DNA from: Diploscapter coronatus | Lineage: Eukaryota; Nematoda; Chromadorea; Rhabditida; Rhabditidae | Length of the DNA: 64,000 nt | Direction: 5' to 3' | Assembly (NCBI GenBank): GCA_964036155.1 | Contig: OZ038422.1 | Span: forward strand, 19,925,201-19,989,200 | Notes under the pieces: model-generated | Told to the model about the DNA's origin: nothing | Database searches by the model: none | What the model saw: only the letters and a program-made list of their open reading frames with translations | Position numbers and translations under genes: made by a program | Shown here: piece by piece, positions 50,491 through 61,700 of the stretch | How positions within the stretch are numbered: the stretch's first letter is position 1 | Layout of the letters: the number at the start of each line of letters is the position of its first letter

Positions 50491-52209
50491 ATGGGCATAT
50501 ACTTAAATAATTATAATGCATATTATGGAGCACAAAATGACACAAATATGCGTTATAATCCATATTACGGGGCACAAAATGGCACAGATAGACATTTCAA
50601 CAATATTTGGCTTGAAATGTACATGATCCAGGTTATGTATACCTTGGTCATCTTTATGCTATGGATAGTTCGCGTATGTTATTCTTGATCATTTTCTGTA
50701 TCATCAAATCGTTATGCTTTCGTTTCTTTCTTCAGGACAATAACAACATGAACTTGGAGATTCCCCTTAAAATTTCTAGCAAATGGAACTATTTTTGGTC
50801 ACTCATTTCGCTGGTAGGATTTATTCAAATGATCTCTGAATGGATTCGGAGTTGGAATGAGTAAGATAATTTACAAAAACGAAATTTTGATATATGAACG
50901 TTTCAATTAATTGAAAATTTGATTATTTCATCATCATAGTGTACGAGTAGAAATGCCAAAAGATCAAAATTAGCAGTAGCATTTTTGAGTTGTAATCGTG
51001 AAAAGTTTCCACGTGAAATTCTTTTATGAGTCAGAACATACAAGTTTGTAGTTGTGAACCTTTCCCAAAATCATTCTAAGTGGGAGAAACGGATATCGAA
51101 ACCGGTATTTCGAAAATAAAGGCTCTTCCAACAAAACGCCAAAGAGATTCTGAAACTATGATATCTATTTGCCTGCCCCGTTTCTCATCAAAAATCGCTC
51201 AAAATAGCTCAAAGTTGTTAAAAAAAATTTCCTTTTGAAAAACCATTTGGCGTCTTTATGTATAAGAATTAATGCTCACAAGTTCAGTTTTATTAATTCA
51301 GAGTTTCATTATTTCATTCACTGTGCGTCCCATTACATTCTGTTTCGCCAATCAGTGAATTGTGGGTCGCTGTTTATTACTTCTTAAAGGTATTAAATCT
51401 TAATATACATTAATATTCAATTAATTTATATAAGATCAAAACCTTTATTAAAGATTATATTTAGTTATTGATGTTCATCGAAATACTTTTTCTACTACAC
51501 ATGCAATTCATGAGTAATAAGCTGCATTTTGGATATTTCTATGTCTTTTATTATATTGTAGACCTAACCTATTCTGCGCATATCTATACTTCACTCAGTC
51601 CATCAGGTAATTTCCCACTATGAAACCCCTTAATTGGTTTATTAAAAATTAAGCTCCCTGGTTCATCGTGATTGATTATTTCATAATTTTCCTCACTCAT
51701 GCATATCACGCTGTGCGATGTAATTATATCATGCCACCAAAATTCATCTGCAAGTTCATAACTTTGTCACAAATCATGCAACAGGTTATCGGACTAGTTT
51801 TCACTGGATTGACTTTCCTGATCAAGGTATGATTTGAAATTAATAGCAAACTTCTCAATTTATAATTTAAGCAAATTCACCTTAAAATAGTCCCCGATGA
51901 ATTTTATAAAAATAGAGCATCAACTTTCAGATTTTCCATATAGGATGTGAGGAAACTTATGAGACACTAAAATACAAATTAATTTACTTCTCCGTTCTAT
52001 TGGTTTTCTACCTCAAATATTACTATGATGCTTATCTGGCTCGGAATAATCTCTATGATGTAAAGAGAACACTCAGTGATGCTCAAAGAAGCACTTGTCC
52101 AATTGAAGGAAAACCGTACTATCAAATACGCTATGAACGGGTAGATAGTTATTCCTTAATGAAAATGCATGATAAACAATTGTCTGACACACTCAATCTT
52201 TTGATTTAG
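50491..52209 (+). CDS. ELO (fatty acid elongase) family protein lacking the histidine box, right copy
   Basis: Six exons: 50491-50673, 50736-50860, 51302-51389, 51465-51606, 51654-51826, 51931-52209; 329 residues. Exon structure and phases equal the left copy. It carries the same family scaffold (NLEIPLKISSKWNYFWSLIS; VSPISELWVAVYYFLK; KFITLSQIMQQVIG) and the same absence of HxxHH (HFGYFYVFYY at the site). Differences from the left copy: 14 extra residues near the N-terminus from a tandem duplication (NAYYGAQN then NPYYGAQN), one residue fewer in exon 4, and a C-terminus longer by ten residues because the left copy's TAA is CAA here. Both copies stay open despite about 10% coding divergence, which argues against simple pseudogenes. 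Function is unknown; regulation of, or complex formation with, active elongases is only a guess. Confidence 0.82.
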
Positions 52210-52553
52210 AGCGATTTGTTTCTGGATTTTTCGGATGAGAATTAACAAAACGATAAATTCCAAGGAAAAAGATTCTCTTTGAAGGCCAAGAAAAAGATCA
52301 ACTTCGATCTATAGATTAACGATAACTGAAGCGGCAGATTATAAATATGTTGATTGTTAAAAATACTTCTTTGACGGCGTAGTACAGTATTTGTAACTTC
52401 AAGCTATGTTTTTTTTTCAAATATCATTCCTCATAATTCTATATGCCAAGAGATTTTTAGTCTAACATCTTATTCCCGCCGATTTTAACAATTAACTCAT
52501 GATTCCAATATTTGTTCATTTTTCTCGAAATGTTCCTCATGAAACTCTGGAGC

Positions 52554-52559
52554 AATAAA
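52554..52559 (+). terminator. Poly(A) signal, right elongase-like gene
   Basis: AATAAA about 345 nt after the stop at 52209; the same signal is kept in the left arm. Confidence 0.5.
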
Positions 52560-52640
52560 CCCATCTCAATACTCTTCGTTTATATGTGTGAAATTTTGCC
52601 AAAAATAAAGAAATACGAAACTGCATTTGCCCTCTAGATT

Positions 52641-53236
52641 TGAATGTCTTGTCACTTCATAACATTATCCATCATCTCTCATTTATTCTATATTTGTTAC
52701 TTCTACTATATAATTGCGTAACCACTCTTTTAAAAATTTCAACTTTCATAGCAATTATGCAAATCAACTGGAGATTTCAAAAATAAAATCTATTTTCAAT
52801 TTTGACTTCAGAAATTGTTGAAATTAGCATGAAATCGATTTTTAACCATTTTTGGTAGTTTTTCACTCAAAGCTCAATTTTCTATTTCAAAAATCCGTTT
52901 CCTACATTTTGTTGCAAATTTCATCAGCTTCAAAATGATATATAACATGCTGAGATAAAAATGCACTCGTGGGGTGTGTAATCAAACTGAGTGCGGAGTG
53001 TCAACAATAATTGTTCACAAGAAATCTATTAATATTTCTGGTATATATTTTGAAAAGTTGACTTTGAAATTACTATAAAATAAATATTGGATTTGGTTAC
53101 AGAATGTTTGAAATACAATATTTTAAAGATTTTATTTCAGTTACAATTATCCCTCATCACTTTTGTATGTCTTCGAGAGTTGTCTGTATCATGTGCATCG
53201 AATTAGAATGTACGAAATTGAATAGAGATACTTTTT
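52641..53236. other. Intergenic, no gene seen
   Basis: AT-rich DNA between the inverted repeat and the 3' end of the F-box/kelch gene. Nothing protein-like and no clear repeat. Confidence 0.5.
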
Positions 53237-53242
53237 TTTATT
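53237..53242 (-). terminator. Poly(A) signal of the F-box/kelch gene
   Basis: AATAAA on the minus strand about 50 nt beyond the stop codon at 53290. Confidence 0.6.
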
Positions 53243-53289
53243 AAGATCATGAAAGTTGCGAACAGTTAAATGTATTGAAGTTCAAGATT

Positions 53290-54546
53290 TTAAATATAAA
53301 AGTTTCCGACTTCTCGCCATTTATTCGTTTTTGGATCGTATTCTTCAATAGCGTCACAGAAGTTTTTCGGCCAGCAAGCAACACCATTTCTTTTCTCCGT
53401 ATTTTGAAATCTAAGTTACAAATATTTCGTATAAAGATATGTAACATCTCAGCCCACCCTCCGATTGCAAATACTTTTCCATTTGCAGCAACAAGCGAAT
53501 GAAAATATCTTGCATAATTCATATCAGCGATTTGAGAAATTCGACTATAAACTGGAGCTGAGGGATCGAAACACAGACAGGATTTTAATACTCCACCCCT
53601 AAATATGTAATGATGCATTATTTATCATACAAAATTAACGACTTCCGTCCCCCAGTTATGTAAATTTTTCCATTTAACGGTGCAACTCTGAAATAACGTC
53701 GTCTTTCTGGAATCTCTTCTACTTCAATCCATTCCCGCTCATCGTCTGATAATCGATATATATTATTACTAGTATATGCATCAACAACTGAATATCCATG
53801 ATTACAATAATGAACATGCTATATTATGACCGTATAAACTTCCATTGCATCTTATTGTTTGAACACGTTTAATTGGATGAGGAAATATAGGTCCTGCTTG
53901 CCATTTTCCATTTATTAAAACCTGAATAAATTATTTCATGGAGTTTCATTCGATTTTCTTACATCAACTCGATTCGTATATCCACCCAAATAATACAATT
54001 TGCCTTTGAAATAAGCGACAGATGCCAATTGACGCCATTCAGGAAGATCTGGTCCTGCAAAGAACGCAATAAAACTAAATCAACCTATTAGTTTTTGTAA
54101 TGCTACCTCTATTGATCTGTCGAGTATTCAGATCGAAAATTTCAAACGATTTGTTATAAGATCCAATTGCGAAAATCTGAAATTATAAAATTGGTAATAT
54201 CAAATAAAATAACCTACCTTATCTTTTGTAGTTGCTACTTCATATGATTCTAAAAAGGTACTAAATTCCGCAAGCTGCTCAACAGAATTAGTATGCGAAT
54301 CAAACAGACAAATTCCTCCTTCCCAAATTTTATCGTTTTTGGGCACTAAATACTAAAGTTAGCTTTCGCTCATACAGAGGGTATTTTCCTACGATAGAAT
54401 AAAATTTTCCTCTCGAGCGCTGTCGGCAGATATTTCTTGATTATTTTCATCATTCGATTGCTAGTCCAGGCCAATTCTCCCAGATCTTTGAATTCGGGAT
54501 ATTCGCAGATCAACAGTATAATTTCGACTGGCAACTTGGCTAACAT
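53290..54546 (-). CDS. F-box and kelch-repeat protein (possible SCF substrate adaptor)
   Basis: Exons on the minus strand: 54393-54546, 54218-54345, 54107-54176, 53963-54054, 53643-53921, 53446-53598, 53290-53410. The F-box is at the start (MLAKLPVEIILLICEYPEFK, DLGELAWTSNRMM). Kelch units follow: IFAIGSYNKSFEIFDLNTRQ; QLASVAYFKGKLYYLGGYTN; FRVAPLNGKIYITGG; YARYFHSLVAANGKVFAIGG; and a last half-unit AIEEYDPKTNKWREVG. F-box proteins join targets to Skp1/cullin-1 ubiquitin ligases, the kelch propeller being the substrate-binding part. The 53643-53921 segment is one frame at its start and another at its end: either a 46-nt intron with a poor donor lies at 53819-53864 (giving 316 residues) or there is a frameshift. 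Several introns are very short (35-47 nt). The gene is duplicated at the left edge of the window. Confidence 0.8.
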
Positions 54547-55490
54547 CTTGTTAAGAGACCTAAACAATCGCCATAGTATTATTTCGAAATGGAAATAGTA
54601 AAAGAGTTGATTGAATAAGAAAGTCTGCAATTAAATGATTTAGAAGTGAATGCAGCCCTATTTAGGCGACATATCAAGTTGGAATTCGGAATATACAAAT
54701 TGAAGCTAAAAATAAGTGAGAAAGAAAAAGAAGAATGACTATGGAAGACGAGAATTGAGAAGGATGACGAATTTGGCAAGTGAATCTTGGGGTCACTTAC
54801 TCGGTATTTTCTATATCTTTCCATGCACTATTTCCTCTTCATCGGTTACGCAGGTGATTTTGGAGGTGTGTCGTGACTACTTTCAAAAAGCCTTTGGGTT
54901 AAAATCACCTTCACATTTATGACCGTAATCTGTCTAGCAGGTCCGAGTGACGTAGAATTGAACGGGATCTAGATTGGGGAAAATGAAAGTTCGGAGTTGA
55001 ATAAATTTATATTATGATGATCAGATTTGAAAGATCATTGAGTAGACACGACAGAAGTAAATGAAATGATGATGTCGGTCGCTTTACCGGGTGCTTAAGA
55101 ACGCACAGACCTAGGAGGGATTTAAGTCAAGATTGCTCTATGATCTATCCGTCATAATATGTTCTCCACAATTTTGTATCTCTAACCAGAAATTTAAGAA
55201 TTTTGAGAAAAATCCTACAATATGCATACCAATCGCTAGAACTCATCAAACTGAGCAAATTTTATGAAGACACTATATGATATGCGCGACATGGACATTT
55301 GAATGAGTCAGATCCAAGAAAATGATAAAAATATTCCAAATTTATAACTTTTCGAAAATCTTTTCGAATTTTAGCAGTTGAAGGACAATACTTCATTTTT
55401 GCTTCCTAGAGTACTGTGCTACCACTTTACCATGATATCATATGGGTTTTACTCGGATTCAAGAGACTTTAGCAATTCTCTGGGCCATTG
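54362..55490. repeat. Long direct repeat, copy B
   Basis: Matches 1-1150 in the same orientation, covering the first exon of the F-box/kelch gene and about 900 bp of upstream DNA. Small indels and substitutions put identity near 85-90% by eye. Similarity fades after the block that reads CTACCACTTTACCATGATA in both copies. Confidence 0.85.
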
Positions 55491-55996
55491 TCAGTTATTA
55501 GTGGAGTGGCTCTTAAATTCATTTTTGTTTTATTCCTCAAGTTTTTTTTCAGACGAATAAAATCATTTTGATTTGATCTAAAATAAGTTTGATCAATAGT
55601 TAGTTGCATATTTGGATGGTAAGAATCGTTTGCAGATTGCAGAGCAAGGAGATAAGATATGCAATGAAAACAAAGCAAGAACGAGGGTGAATTGATATGA
55701 GACAAAGACGGGAAAACGGGCTTATCTTTCGAATGGTCAGTCTAATTGTGATGGCTGCTGTACATTACTCGAGTCTTTTTCATATTCTTTCGATACATGC
55801 ATTTTCTTTCATACAATTTTACGCTAAATTATGCAAATCTGAGATATGTTCTGCAAACAGTCATGAAATTTTCTCTGGATGACCTTGTACTTCACAATGC
55901 GATATTTGCATAGCCCATTTTGCTCGAGTTTAGCAACGCCCACCACATTTCTGTATTTGTGCATCGAATTTGTCCCTCATTCTTCTCGACTTGCAG
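55491..55996. other. Short divergent intergenic region
   Basis: About 500 bp of AT-rich DNA upstream of the glucosamine-6-phosphate deaminase gene. No exon seen. TTGCAG abuts the ATG at 55997, as expected for a trans-splice acceptor. Confidence 0.5.
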
Positions 55997-57821
55997 ATGA
56001 AGTTGATCATCGAGGAGACGGGCAGTGATGTGGCTGATTTCGCAGCAAAATACGTCCGAAAGAGGATCAACGAATTCGGTGCCGGGCCAGACAAATATTT
56101 CGTTCTGGGTCTTCCAACTGGTATTATTCAATTTTTGTTTGAAGAAAGTTAGCTTTTTCAGGCTCAACCCCTCTCGGAATGTACAAGAGATTGATCGAAT
56201 TCTACAAAGCCGGCACTGTGTCATTTCGCTATGTGATTACATTCAATATGGATGAATATGTCGGTATGTTGAAATATCACAAAGTACAGATCGAGTAATT
56301 AGAAGAATAGGCAGCTCGATTTTGAAAATGTTTAATGAAACTATTCAGGCCTTCCTCGCGACCACCCCGAATCGTATCATTCGTTCATGTTCAATAATTT
56401 CTTCCGCCACATCGATATCGAACCTAAGAACGTATGAATTTCTTTTAATTTCTCTGATTTATGAAATCTAGTAAATATGCATCAAAATAATTATGCCAAA
56501 TTTACAATGACGCAAACTATGCATCTTTGAAGTTGAAAATTATAGTTAATGAAAGGGTTGCAATATTTTGTTTAAATTTAGTTATTGAATTCTAGAAGTC
56601 CAGCAATAAACAAACTATCTTATTCCAGGTCCATATTTTGAACGGAATGACGAACGATGCGAAGAAGGAGTGCGAAAACTACGAAAGGATGATCAAAGAG
56701 GCTGGAGGAATCGAGCTCTTTGTTGGAGGTACGGCATTCAGATGAAATCAGTTCCAGAAAATTGTATTTATTTTAGGAATTGGCCCGGACGGCCACGTTG
56801 CATTCAACGAGCCGGGCAGCTCGCTGTCATCGAGAACCAGAATAAAGACGCTGAATGCGGATACTATTCAGGTCAGTGGAATATTGATGTTTGCAGAAAT
56901 TGAACACTAATGAAGTATCAACTTGCAAAATTGTCAAAATCGGTCGACCTTTCAATTTAAAACTAAATGTTGAAATTATTATTTTCTAGGCAAATGCCCG
57001 ATTCTTCGGAGGCGATCTCTCGCAGGTGCCCACTCAGGCTCTGACCGTCGGAGTTCAGACAGTCATGGACGCTAGAGAGGTTGATCTTTTGGAGCTCGAG
57101 TTGATTAATTTTAGCATTATTCTATCATCAGGTAATGATCCTGATAACTGGAACTCACAAGGCTCTTGCTCTGCACATGGCGATCGAGTGCGGAGTGAAC
57201 CACATGTGGACTGTCTCTGCCTTCCAGTACCACCCATTGGCCATGTTCGTCGCAGACGAAGACGCCACTCTCGAGTTGAAGGTATATGAATTCTGGGATA
57301 TTCAATAATTCCTTATCATAGTTGCTCGGAATTCGGATTATCGGGTTCATGCAAACTCCAATTCCTAACCCGATTCTGATTCTGAATTTTTAAAAATTTG
57401 AATCCCCAGACTGTCTTGTTTCTTATCGTTATTTCAAGAGATGAAGATATTGTAAAAATGGCATCTCCGTGAAATATTGAAATGAAATTGTGCACGAACA
57501 TAATAATTATCATGAAGATTTTTGAATAAGGAAAATTTCTCCGTTAAATTAGGATCTTTGACAGAAAATTGAAAACGTATTATATGAAATTAATGAGGCA
57601 ATCCTATACTAAAAGTAAATTATTGAATTCTTCTTGATGTATTTTTTTTAATTTTAAAGACGACAAAAGAACTAAGCGATTTGTCTGCAAGTGGTGCATT
57701 GTGTACTATTTTAAATTTAGAAATCTTCATCGTCAATCCCTCTAAAATATTTGAATTTCAGGTCAAAACTGTCAAATACTTCAAAGGTCTGATGGGACAC
57801 CACAGAAAGTTGGTGGAATAA
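55997..57821 (+). CDS. GNPDA: Glucosamine-6-phosphate deaminase (isomerase)
   Basis: Converts glucosamine-6-phosphate to fructose-6-phosphate and ammonia, linking amino-sugar turnover with glycolysis; cytosolic. Eight exons: 55997-56120, 56162-56263, 56349-56431, 56629-56728, 56777-56871, 56990-57079, 57132-57281, 57762-57821; 267 residues, the usual size for the family. Signature stretches: the phosphate/substrate loop [15 protein letters not shown], the catalytic [20 protein letters not shown] (general base Asp), the [20 protein letters not shown] loop containing the ring-opening Asp/His/Glu set, [12 protein letters not shown], and [20 protein letters not shown]. The C-terminus is short (HHRKLVE). 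Every junction is GT-AG and keeps phase. No truncation or missing catalytic residue is seen. The poly(A) signal is at 57929. Confidence 0.97.
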
Positions 57822-57928
57822 AGACTAACAACAAGTACATATTTAACGCAACCCACGAAATATCTTCATTTTATCTGCATACTTTAAAGATGATAGCAAT
57901 CGATCTGTAAAACATTCTCGTTGTGCTC

Positions 57929-57934
57929 AATAAA
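57929..57934 (+). terminator. Poly(A) signal of GNPDA
   Basis: AATAAA about 108 nt after the stop codon at 57821. Confidence 0.75.
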
Positions 57935-58703
57935 CTCTTTAGGTTATTTAATAAATTTATTTATAAACATTTTTAAACAAACAAGAAACGCAACGCGCAA
58001 CACACTGTGAGAAAGAAATATTCTTATAAAAATCTTCATAAATAATGACAAAACGAATATAATAGAACTAAACCTTTGAGCACTTCATGAATTCATGAAA
58101 TATAAATTCTTCTTATTGATTATATGAGGGCTGCTGGTAATAATAATAATAGACCTATTATTACAGTGATATATCGACAATCGACCACTTACTTATAGTA
58201 TAAAAGGATAAAAGACGGAAAGAAGCAAATAACCATAAATTGATGATAGAAGACGGTGAATAATGATGAAGAATTTCAATCGACGAAATACAGGTAGAAT
58301 TAGAGATCTTAGAATATTTTATCTACTAAAACATATTGAAATAGAACAGGTAAAGAGATGAACAGATAAAAAGACGAACGAACACACAGCGAAAATAGCG
58401 AAAAGAGAATCACAGAATGATGAAGTTCGTTTTTAGATACCACAAATAGAGTTGTTTGATTATAGTTGGTACATCGAATATTAAACTAAAGTAGAATAGA
58501 ATTGAGGAAACGAAATTCGACTTCACTCGGAAATAAATCAATGAAAATAAAGGGAAAACAGTCAACAAATTGGCATCTAAAATGGAACTAGACGATTTAG
58601 CAACACGATTGGAATTGAATTAATTGGATGAATTACTCAAACACACACATTACCCGAATAACTGGCTATTGAATGAATGAATGATAAATTAATTGGGTGA
58701 TGA
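57935..58703. other. Intergenic between convergent genes
   Basis: AT-rich DNA between the 3' ends of GNPDA (+) and the CBP gene (-). It must hold the CBP 3' UTR. No gene or structured repeat recognised. Confidence 0.5.
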
Positions 58704-61700
58704 TTATCGATGGGGAGGCTGCTGGCCCATCGGACCTCCTTGGCCTGCATTTTGGTTCATCGGAGACTGAAAATGATTGGCGTTTGAATAAATTAGTTTT
58801 TTTTTTTAAATTAATTTGTTATGGTTTTCGAAGATTAAAATTTAAAAGTCAAAACTAATTTATGGAATCATTATTACAGCATATAATAATTTAGATTTCT
58901 AGAAAATTTCAGTTTGTAGACCGAATAATATGAGTAGAAAAGACGAATAAAATAAAATGCTATTGAATGTTTATTACCTGTGCAGCCATTTGCTGTTGCC
59001 TAGCCCATTGCTGCTGTTGTTGCTGCTGCTGAGTCATGTACTGTCCCTGTTGCTGTGGGGGCCCTCTCATCTGCTGCTGTCCCTGCTGCATGGGGTGGGG
59101 TCCATTCCCGTAGTAGCCCATTTGCTGTGGGTTGCCCTGTCCACCCATGTGCGGGTTGCCGACTCCCTGCTGCGGCATAACCATCGGACCTCCATCCGCT
59201 CCTCCTAGTCCACCAGTGTACTGCTGAGCCTGAAAATAACATACTTATTCCCGACTCTGAAGGAAGACTAGAAATTACAAGATTTTTTTCTTTGAATCAT
59301 TTTCTATATGCTAATTTTTTATATTATCTTCTTATTTTTTTTTTTCGAAATAACCAATCTCAAGATTCGTTTCCATACCTCAACTCCTTTCATCTTGAGA
59401 AAAGCACTGAACAGAGCAGGAGACTTCTTCAAGTCATTGAACACAGTCTGCCTCTCCTCGCTGCTCTTTGAGGTCTTCAGCTTCTGACTGATCTTCTGAA
59501 TGGCCGAGTTGAGCGCAGGATCATTCGTGGAGATCATTCCCTGCTGCTGCTGCTGTTGCTGTTGAGGCCCGCCCATGCCTCCCATCGAACCTGGACCTGG
59601 CATATGCGGGTCGGATGAGTATTGACCTGAAAATAAATTACTGATTGATTGATAGAAAATTTCCTATCTTTGGAATAGACATATATAAAATAAGGAGGAA
59701 TGAGAATTCAAATGCATTAAAAATAGCATTCGTTATGCTAGAGTAGAACTATTGTTGCGGAGTTTCAGAGTAGAGCAGAGAAAAATATGCGCTGAGAACC
59801 AGCAACTCATGTTTCTTCATGCTGGGGATATTGATAAATGCAAGATGGATTAACTATTGACAAGGTTAGAGACGAAAAGAGAGAGCGAAGAAAAAAATGC
59901 CATGCTCTTTTGATTCGGAGAGAAAAATAAGACATTGTATTAGTAATTATTAGTGACATATAATAAAATTATCATAGAATATGAGTGACTAGAGAAGACA
60001 GAAAGTCTAAAAGCGAAAATTCGTTCTATTTTCGAATGATTAGTTTTTAGCGTATTGATGATAATGACACATAAGGACGAGTATGCTTTCGAAAATGACG
60101 TGAATTCGTCGGAAAAGTGATAAGTGATAATATTAATCAGAATTTGTTATCATATCGAGTGGAATGTTTGCTTACCGAACGAGGGGTTTCTTTGCATGGG
60201 AGGAGGCATGCTTCCACTCATTGGCTGACTCTGACTCCCCCCTGGGCCATTCGGATTCGGTCCGCCCATCTGGCCGTATCCTCCTCTCTGGTTCGGATTA
60301 TTGCTTGGTCCTGCGCCGTAAGGAGGAGGAGCTTGGCCTCTCTGTCCTGCACCCATATTCGGGCCAATTCCAGGCTGGCCTGAAAATAGCAAAATTTAGC
60401 TTTATGCAATTGCGCATTGGCGAATGAAAGAGCTTATGAGAGCATAGGACAAAATGGCATTAAGATAAAATGTATATGGCGCAACAAGTATTCTGGGAAA
60501 TGGTTCAAAAGCATTTCCTTCCCTAGAAATTCCCATTATGAGCGAATGAATGGACCGATTAGTGTCATATCTATTGTTTCTAAAAGTAACATGTTGAACT
60601 TCAGAACTGATTTTTATTGATTCTAACTTTCGAAACTCAGTAAATAAATTTAGAAGTCATAACTATACGCACCTTGCATCATTCCCATTGGACCCATCTG
60701 ATTCTGCTGCGGGCCTCCCTGTCGAATGCCGAACATGGTAGGCTGTTGTTGCTGTTGCTGTTGCTGTGCAGGCCCCGCTCCATGCTGTCCCTGCAGTTGT
60801 CCGCTCTGGTGTCCTCCTGTCATCGGTCCCGGACCCATTCCTGGTCGGCCACTTCCCATCATCGGTTTCGAAGCTAAAATTCGGAATTTGTATGGTCATT
60901 TTCGAGCAAACAGTGGGCCGAAGCTAGGAAACACATTTGCTTGTTACATTTCCCCGTCGAAAGAGTGGATAAGAAATCAGATACTTCATTTTAGTCCTCT
61001 AAAAATCGCAAATATTTGCAAATGTTTGGTTGCTGCACTTTCTTTCCCGCTTTAGGATTATTGATAACGTCAAAAAATCTTATCGTTTCCCTTTTGCTAT
61101 TATTACGAAATAGTAGAGATATATGTATAAGATAGCTGAACTCAAATAATTACTCAGAATACTTACACATGTTGTAGCGCTGTCCCTGTCCCTGTCCCTG
61201 TCCCATGTCGTGTCCTCCCATCTGGTTGTTGGGCATGCTCGTGCTCGGCCCACCCATCTGATTGTGTCCCATCGAGCTGGAGTGGGATGGCTGGGAGAAG
61301 CCTCCCTTGACATGGCCCTGCAAAGAGGGAGGATGGGCCGAGGCATTCGGGTAGGCGGGGGGAGTCGAGACGCTTGGCGTAGAGGCTCCGCTTTGGGATG
61401 TCGAAGTAGCGGCAGCAGCACCTAATTAGACAAATCATTTTATGATAATTGAAATGAGAGTATTACTTTCTTTTCATACCATCATAATTGCAAATTCTTT
61501 GCTATTTCTTTGTTCATAAAAATGAGTGAAAAATTGATGAAGAACTAGTGGAATTTTCTATTCAATTTTGAACCACTAACCGGCGGCAGCGACACTGAAT
61601 CCAGAGTGGAGTCCCTCCATTCTGCGCCTCATCATCATGTCCGCTCGTCTGGCCAGTGATCTCTTCTGCTCGGCCAGCTTCTGTCGGATGTTCATGCAGA

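Larger units (their letters stand above)
50155..52640. repeat. Right arm of the large inverted repeat
   Basis: Inverted partner of 47485-49925, carrying the second elongase-family gene on the plus strand. With the central spacer of about 230 bp the two arms form a 5.1-kb near-palindrome. Confidence 0.93.
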
